This document shows positions 59,209-64,000 of a stretch of 64,000 bases of DNA, in pieces. The notes under the pieces are model-generated. The model saw only the letters and a program-made list of their open reading frames with translations, was not told the DNA's origin and ran no database searches. The DNA lies in NCBI RefSeq assembly GCF_013149295.1, contig NZ_JABGCB010000016.1, forward strand, positions 57,053 to 121,052, in the 5' to 3' direction. The position numbers and the translations under genes are program-made. This DNA comes from Novosphingobium sp. SG751A (GTDB lineage: Bacteria > Pseudomonadota > Alphaproteobacteria > Sphingomonadales > Sphingomonadaceae). Positions within the stretch are counted from its first letter, which is position 1. The number at the start of each line of letters is the position of its first letter.

Positions 59209-60783
59209 TTAATGGCGGAAATGGCGCATCCCGGTAAAGACCATGGCAAGGCCCGCTTCATCGGCGGCCTTGATGACTTCATCGTCGCGCATCGATCCGC
59301 CCGGCTGGATCACCATGGTCGCGCCCGCTTCCACCGCAGCCAGCAGGCCGTCGGCAAAGGGGAAGAACGCGTCGGAAGCCACCGCGCTGCCCTTGGTGCG
59401 GGCCTCGGCAAAGCCGTGGGTTTCCGCCGCTTCGGCGGCCTTGGCGGCGGCGATGCGGCTCGAATCGCGACGGTTCATCTGGCCCGCACCGATCCCGGCG
59501 GTCACGCCTTCCTTGGCATAAACGATGGCGTTCGACTTCACATGCTTGGCCACGGTCCAGGCAAACAGCGCGTCCTGCAATTCCTGTTCGCTGGGCTGGC
59601 GCTGGGTCACGACCTTGAGATCATCAAGGGTGATGGCGCCATTGTCGCGGTTCTGAACCAGCAGACCGCCCGCAATCGGCTTGGCGATCAACCCGCCACG
59701 CTTGGCATCGGGGATTTCGCCGATCAGCAGCAGGCGCAGGTTCTTCTTCTTGGCAAACACCGCCTTGGCATCGTCATTGGCGTCGGGCGCGACGACCACT
59801 TCGGTGAAAATGCCGCTGATCGCTTCGGCGGTCGGGCCGTCAAGCGGGCGGTTGACGGCGATGATGCCGCCGAAAGCCGAAACGCTGTCGCACTTGAACG
59901 CCGCCTCATAGGCCTCAACCAGCGTTGCCGCCGTGGCGACGCCGCAGGGGTTGGCGTGCTTGACGATCACCACGGTCGGCTCGGCATCGCGGAATTCGGC
60001 CAGCAATTCGAGCGCGGCATCGGCGTCGTTATAATTGTTGTAGCTCAGTTCCTTGCCCTGAACCTGCACGGCCTGGGCCAGACCTTTTTCCTTGGCGCCA
60101 TGGGGCACATAAAGCGCGGCGGCCTGATGCGGATTTTCGCCATAGCGCAGCTCCGAAACACGCGCGCCGGTGATGGCGATCGTCTCGGGGAAGGTCTCGC
60201 CCTGATCGACAGTGGCAAACCACTGGCTGATCGCGCCGTCATAGGCGGCGGTCAGCGCGTAAGCCTTGGCGGCAAACTTGCGGCGCTGGGCCAGCGTGGT
60301 TTCGCCACCCGCCACGATGGCATAGTCGGCCGGATCGGTGACGATGGCGACGAAATCGTGGTTCTTGGCCGCGCTGCGCACCATCGAAGGGCCGCCGATG
60401 TCGATGTTCTCGATGATCTCTTCGCGCGTGCCGCCCTTGGCCACCGTCTGAACGAAGGGATAGAGGTTGACCACCACCAGATCGATCGCGCCGATCTCAT
60501 GCTCGTTCATGCTGGCCACATGCTCTGCATTGTCGCGCACGGCCAGCAGGCCGCCGTGAACCTTGGGGTGCAGCGTCTTGACGCGGCCGTCCATCATTTC
60601 AGGGAAACCAGTCAGCTCGGAAATGTCCTTCACATCCAGCCCGGCATCGCGCAGCGCCTTGGCCGTGCCGCCGGTCGAAACCAGCTCAACACCCTTGGCG
60701 GCCAAGGCCTTACCCAGATCAACAAGGCCCGTCTTGTCCGAAACAGAGAGCAAAGCCCGGCGAATGGTGACAGTGTCAGTCAT
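59209..60783 (-). CDS. purH: Bifunctional AICAR transformylase / IMP cyclohydrolase
   Basis: The 524-residue protein starts at ATG 60783; further upstream residues are Pro-rich and not part of the family. The IMP cyclohydrolase half has RRALLSVSDKTGLVDLGKAL, VSTGGTAKALRDAG, MDGRVKTLHPKVHGGLLAVRD and NIDIGGPSMVRSAAKN. The AICAR half has ELRYGENPHQAAALY, KHANPCGVATA, FGGIIAVNRPLD and the late GAGQMNRRDSSRIA. It performs the last two steps of IMP synthesis and uses 10-formyl-THF, the same cofactor form that the PurU/FolD pair at 8793-10528 turns over. It lies downstream of heparinase and rpe on the same strand, but repeat copy F separates them. Confidence 0.96.
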   Translation of the reverse strand: MTDTVTIRRALLSVSDKTGLVDLGKALAAKGVELVSTGGTAKALRDAGLDVKDISELTGFPEMMDGRVKTLHPKVHGGLLAVRDNAEHVASMNEHEIGAIDLVVVNLYPFVQTVAKGGTREEIIENIDIGGPSMVRSAAKNHDFVAIVTDPADYAIVAGGETTLAQRRKFAAKAYALTAAYDGAISQWFATVDQGETFPETIAITGARVSELRYGENPHQAAALYVPHGAKEKGLAQAVQVQGKELSYNNYNDADAALELLAEFRDAEPTVVIVKHANPCGVATAATLVEAYEAAFKCDSVSAFGGIIAVNRPLDGPTAEAISGIFTEVVVAPDANDDAKAVFAKKKNLRLLLIGEIPDAKRGGLIAKPIAGGLLVQNRDNGAITLDDLKVVTQRQPSEQELQDALFAWTVAKHVKSNAIVYAKEGVTAGIGAGQMNRRDSSRIAAAKAAEAAETHGFAEARTKGSAVASDAFFPFADGLLAAVEAGATMVIQPGGSMRDDEVIKAADEAGLAMVFTGMRHFRH

Positions 60784-60890
60784 GGGTGGAGTCGTCCTGT
60801 GAAGCTGCGTGTTTGGCGCGGCCCTTAAGGATTTTGGCGGTTTTGGGAAGGGTGAAGGGGGATTTTTTGATAAGAAAGGAAGGATTGAAT

Positions 60891-61107
60891 GCGAGGGTCT
60901 AGACCCTCGCGCTCCCATAACTGTCTTCGTTGCACCACAGGTTCGGCCGTAGGTATCGGACGCGGCGTTAGAATTTTGGAATAACGCGCCCTCTCCGCGC
61001 CGCAGGCATTAAATTAAACCGCTTCGCGGATCAGCCCACCCCCGCAAACCTAGCGCCACCCCAATAATGGGATTGCAAAGGGCCCCCGCCCTTTGCCCGC
61101 CGGAGGC
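60891..61107. repeat. Three-hairpin dispersed repeat, copy F (degenerate centre)
   Basis: Begins with the perfect 20-bp palindrome GCGAGGGTCTAGACCCTCGC (60891-60910) and ends with GCAAAGGGC/GCCCTTTGC (61075-61096) plus CCGCCGGAGGC. The central hairpin has lost its left arm; only a right-arm-like CCGCGCCGCAGGC at about 60995-61007 remains. It lies between the minus-strand heparinase stop and purH; the other ~120 nt of this gap hold nothing I can identify. Confidence 0.82.
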
Positions 61108-61123
61108 AAAAAACCTATCCCAA

Positions 61124-62998
61124 TCACCCCATCTTCTTCAAAATCCACGAGAAGCTCCCGCCCCCGCGCGACACCATGCCCTGAATGACCAATTGCTGCA
61201 CCGGCACCGGGCGCCCCTGCCCATCGGCCCAGATCGATTCCTCAATGGCGATTTCGCCCCCGCCGCTGCGGAACTGCCAGTACGATCCATCGGGCAGCGC
61301 CATGCCCACGCCCTGCTTGTCGTCGGACAGGCCGACCTCGATGCCGGGGCCGAGGTGAAAGCGCAGCGCATAAGAGACCATGCCGCGCTTGCCCTTGCGC
61401 CCGGTGGGCACCAGCAGATCCTCGCCGCGCAGTTCGGTGCCGTCGTCGCGCAGAATCAGGATGCGGCGATGCGTCAGGCCATAGCGCCCGGCATAGCCGT
61501 CGTGGCTGGCCTCCAGCCGTGTCGCGCCCCATGTCCGCCCGGATGTGCCGTTGCGTTCGCCCTCGATGCTGCGGCGGTCGACCTCGACCTCGGCCACGCC
61601 CGAGCCAAGCCCGCCGTTGATCAGCACCGCCGTCGAATTGGCGTCGTCCAGCACCAGCGTCGAATGCGCCGCCGTGGCGCGCAACCCCTGTTCCAGCCGC
61701 ACCGGCATCAGGCCGCCCGCCGCCGCGCCGCCGCCGCAATTGATGATCACGCGCTGTCCGGCATGGCTCAATTCGAACGCCAGCGTCGAGGCGCAGCCAT
61801 TGCGCGCATGGCGCGTCAGCGGCGGGGGCGCGGCGTCGAACTGCAACACGCTCTTGCCGGCCACCACGCGCTGATAACCCCATTGCCGCACCTCGCGCAG
61901 GGGCCTTGTGCGCACGCCCGTCGCCGCGATCAGCGAGGAAACGTCCGAGGCCGACACCGCCCATCCGCCCTGCCAACTGCCCAATGCGCCATCGCCATGC
62001 GTCAGCGCCAGCAAGGGCGGCACCATCAGCGAGAGGATCGATTCCAGCGCAGCGGGCGGTTCGCGCCGCGTCGCGCGATAACAGGCGATCAATTGCACCA
62101 GGAGCGCAATCGCCTCCATCTGGCCCAGCGGGCTGCGCGCCATGCAGCCGCCATCATCGCCCAGCAATTCACCCAGCGAAGCGATCAGTCCGGCCTCGCC
62201 ATAAAGCCTGCGCGGGCGGCCATCGGGCAGCAGCAGTCCGGCCCCGACAATCGCGCACCAGCCCGCCACCTGCGCCAGCGTATCCTCGCCCTTGGTCACA
62301 TGCCGGTCCAGCCAGCGCGCATGATCGGCCATCGCCCCCAGCGTCTGCACCCGCAGCGTCTTGTCGCCGCCCGAAAGCAGCAGCGGCGCATGGACCAGCC
62401 AGCCCAGCAGCCGCGCGCCCGTATAGGCCACTGTCCACGCCGGGCCCTTGCCGGGGCGCGAGGGCGGCTTGGGATTAGCCATCAGCCAGGCGGCCAGAAT
62501 CCGTTCGGCCACCGGAGAGACCTGTTCACGCGGCCCCGCCGCCTCCAGATCGGCCATCCAGTGAAACCCATGGACCATGCGCTCGAGCGGAGGCACCAAC
62601 CGGCCCGCGCCGGCCAGATCAAGCTGAGCAATCGGCTGTTTCAGCCCATGGACCAGAAAATGCCCGGAGCGCAGCGCAGCGCCCGCCGCTTTGTCGCCCG
62701 CCAGCGGATTCGTCACCGTGGCCAGCAATTTGGGCCGCGCGGGCTTGCGAAACGGCGCCGTCAGCACCTGTCCCGGAACGCCGATGCGATAGGCCAGCCG
62801 GATCAGCCTTTCGCCCGCGCCCAGCGAAGGCGGCGTAAAATCGGCCAGCGCCAGCGCGCGGCCCGGTTCGACCACCTGCGCTGACGCCTCGTTGGTTTCG
62901 ACGCTTTCGCCTTCGTCCAGTGTCGGTAATGGGATAGCCTGCCCCTTGCCCTTCCCCGCCTTGCGGGGCTTGCCCTGTGCAGACATATCCAGGTTCAT
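61124..62998 (-). CDS. Heparinase II/III family protein
   Basis: A 624-residue protein. A ~60-residue hydrophilic N-terminus precedes a helical alpha/alpha-toroid region (WMADLEAAGPREQVSPVAERILAAWL, TGARLLGWLVHAPLLLS). A C-terminal beta-sheet domain follows with FELSHAGQRVIINCGGG, AHSTLVLDDANST and HDGYAGRYGLTHRRIL, matching the heparinase II/III-like C-terminal fold. No signal peptide is evident. It starts 4 nt after rpe. Family members cleave or bind acidic polysaccharides; here the target is unknown. ATG 62986 is an alternative start. Confidence 0.82.
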   Translation of the reverse strand: MNLDMSAQGKPRKAGKGKGQAIPLPTLDEGESVETNEASAQVVEPGRALALADFTPPSLGAGERLIRLAYRIGVPGQVLTAPFRKPARPKLLATVTNPLAGDKAAGAALRSGHFLVHGLKQPIAQLDLAGAGRLVPPLERMVHGFHWMADLEAAGPREQVSPVAERILAAWLMANPKPPSRPGKGPAWTVAYTGARLLGWLVHAPLLLSGGDKTLRVQTLGAMADHARWLDRHVTKGEDTLAQVAGWCAIVGAGLLLPDGRPRRLYGEAGLIASLGELLGDDGGCMARSPLGQMEAIALLVQLIACYRATRREPPAALESILSLMVPPLLALTHGDGALGSWQGGWAVSASDVSSLIAATGVRTRPLREVRQWGYQRVVAGKSVLQFDAAPPPLTRHARNGCASTLAFELSHAGQRVIINCGGGAAAGGLMPVRLEQGLRATAAHSTLVLDDANSTAVLINGGLGSGVAEVEVDRRSIEGERNGTSGRTWGATRLEASHDGYAGRYGLTHRRILILRDDGTELRGEDLLVPTGRKGKRGMVSYALRFHLGPGIEVGLSDDKQGVGMALPDGSYWQFRSGGGEIAIEESIWADGQGRPVPVQQLVIQGMVSRGGGSFSWILKKMG

Positions 62999-63001
62999 GG
63001 T

Positions 63002-63664
63002 TCAGCCCAACCCTTTCAGCGCCGCGATATTGGCGGCATAGTGATCCGGCCCGCCCCGGAATGTGGCCGTGCCCGCCACCAGAGCATTGGCCCCGGCCGA
63101 AACGGCCAGCGGCGCGGTGGTGGTGTCAATGCCGCCATCCACCTCCAGATGGATCTCGCGCCCCGTCTTGTCGATCATCTTGCGGATCGCCTCGATCTTG
63201 CGCAACTGGCTGGAGATGAACTTTTGCCCGCCAAAGCCGGGGTTGACGCTCATCACCAGCACCAGATCGATGTCATCGATCAGATAGTCGAGCATCTTGG
63301 CAGGCGTGGCCGGGTTGAGCGAGACGCCCGCCTTGCAGCCTGCGGCATGGATCGCCTGCACGGTGCGGTGGCTGTGCGGCCCGGCCTCGGGGTGGAAGGT
63401 GATGATGTCGGCGCCCGCATCGGCAAAGGCCTGAATGTAGGGATCGACCGGCTGGATCATCAGGTGGACGTCGAAGATCTTCTTTGTATGGGGGCGCAGC
63501 GCCTTGACCACCATCGGCCCGATGGTGATGTTGGGCACGAAATGGCCGTCCATAACGTCGACATGGATCCAGTCGGCACCGGCCGCGTCAATCGCGCGCA
63601 CTTCCTCGCCCAGCCGGGAAAAATCGGCGGAAAGGATCGAAGGGGCAATCAGAGGCAAGCTCAT
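63002..63664 (-). CDS. rpe: Ribulose-phosphate 3-epimerase
   Basis: The 220-residue TIM barrel starts at ATG 63664: SLPLIAPSILSADFSRL, WIHVDVMDGHFVPNITIGP with the catalytic aspartate and metal ligands, FDVHLMIQPVDPYI, ITFHPEAGPHSHRTVQ, LVMSVNPGFGGQKFI and HLEVDGGID. It interconverts ribulose-5-phosphate and xylulose-5-phosphate in the pentose phosphate pathway. In-frame sequence upstream does not resemble the family. First gene of the rpe - heparinase unit. Confidence 0.96.
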   Translation of the reverse strand: MSLPLIAPSILSADFSRLGEEVRAIDAAGADWIHVDVMDGHFVPNITIGPMVVKALRPHTKKIFDVHLMIQPVDPYIQAFADAGADIITFHPEAGPHSHRTVQAIHAAGCKAGVSLNPATPAKMLDYLIDDIDLVLVMSVNPGFGGQKFISSQLRKIEAIRKMIDKTGREIHLEVDGGIDTTTAPLAVSAGANALVAGTATFRGGPDHYAANIAALKGLG

Positions 63665-63842
63665 CACACCAGTTCCACACAAGTTGATGCGGCGATAAAC
63701 GCCATGATTCGCGCAGTCACAAGCACGTACTTCTCCATTTTCCACACACTTATCGCCGCAGGGCGGCTTGGTGCAGGCAAAAGCTGCGGATTTATGCGCC
63801 TTTCGGCGCGTCAAGCCTCCGTTATTCCCGGCAAAGCGACAT

Positions 63843-63984
63843 AAACCAGACCTGCTTGCAGTTTTCTGGGGAAAAACCGCCAGGCCCGCCGTCGGGCATC
63901 GGCGCCAAGCTGATGGGGTGGACGCCCCCCGACGGCATCGATGTGCCATAGTGGAGGTGTTGAACACCACTGAAGGAGGCGTCC
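63843..63984 (+). other. Probable left end of an IS110-type element, possible bridge-RNA region
   Basis: The 320-nt gap after rpe holds no gene until GTG 63985. Its last ~140 nt carry paired stretches: GCCCGCCGTCGGGC near 63883, CCGACGGCATCGATG near 63928, and GGTGTTGAACACC at 63956-63968. IS110-group elements carry their non-coding bridge RNA upstream of the transposase. The left boundary given is a guess, and no terminal inverted repeat is expected for this family. Confidence 0.35.
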
Positions 63985-64000
63985 GTGTCGGAGGTTATCA
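63985..64000 (+). CDS. First codons of a probable IS110-family transposase (cut by window edge)
   Basis: A very strong ribosome-binding site, AAGGAGG (63973-63979), precedes GTG 63985 and the codons for M-S-E-V-I. Many alphaproteobacterial IS110 transposases begin M-S-E-V-x-T-I-G-L-D, as I recall. Only five residues are visible, so the family call rests on memory plus the upstream context. If correct, the protein is a DEDD/RuvC-like recombinase. Confidence 0.4.

Overview
The window reads as one 64 kb piece of a GC-rich alphaproteobacterial chromosome, most likely a sphingomonad close to Novosphingobium or Sphingobium. The pointers are TonB-dependent receptors of the sphingomonad type, two GcvT/LigM-like O-demethylases, a large 180-kDa-class NAD-glutamate dehydrogenase, and a rpe - heparinase II/III - purH block. 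No rRNA, CRISPR array or prophage is visible. Two tRNA genes are present: Gln(CTG) and Leu(TAA).

Region by region. 1-6034: the 3' end of a TonB-dependent receptor, a secreted alpha/beta hydrolase, two divergent MFS exporters and a LysR regulator. 6333-18455: a catabolic island. A LigM-like tetrahydrofolate (THF) dependent O-demethylase is divergent from a metF-like/purU/folD operon that can carry methyl-THF through to formate. A second operon (TonB receptor, second demethylase-like protein, metallo-beta-lactamase protein) is divergent from a VanA-like Rieske oxygenase, followed by a Tat-exported beta-propeller protein. 18507-22455: a small exported protein, thioredoxin 2, truncated haemoglobin, M20 amidohydrolase and an MHS-type transporter. 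22596-26587: sulfate activation (cysD, cysNC, a DUF2061 membrane protein, cysQ). 26572-35490: an XRE regulator/methyltransferase pair, tRNA-Gln, ppx/gppA, rlmE, a siderophore-interacting flavoprotein, thrS, a hydrolase and a TPR protein. 35675-44512: NAD-glutamate dehydrogenase, queG, a NatAB-like ABC exporter and msrB. 44509-53737: a glycan/glycolipid locus with two GtrA flippases, two polytopic GT-C-like proteins, GT2 and GT4 glycosyltransferases, a UDP-galactopyranose-mutase-like flavoprotein and a methyltransferase. 53771-63664: tRNA-Leu, ihfB, a GntR regulator, a POT peptide transporter, an NnrU-like protein, a Zur-like regulator, msrA, purH, heparinase and rpe. The right edge holds what looks like the first codons of an IS110-type transposase.

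Two patterns go beyond gene content. First, six copies (about 210-240 bp each) of a three-hairpin repeat lie directly downstream of a stop codon, four of them between convergent genes. One copy has matched changes in both arms of a hairpin, so the structure seems to be maintained. Second, a short half-site GCRACA, often seen as GCAACA(A/T)TG, recurs in the three divergent promoter regions of the catabolic island, which suggests that one regulator controls demethylation, uptake and one-carbon disposal together. Functional names come from reading translated sequence and remembered family motifs; no database search was run.
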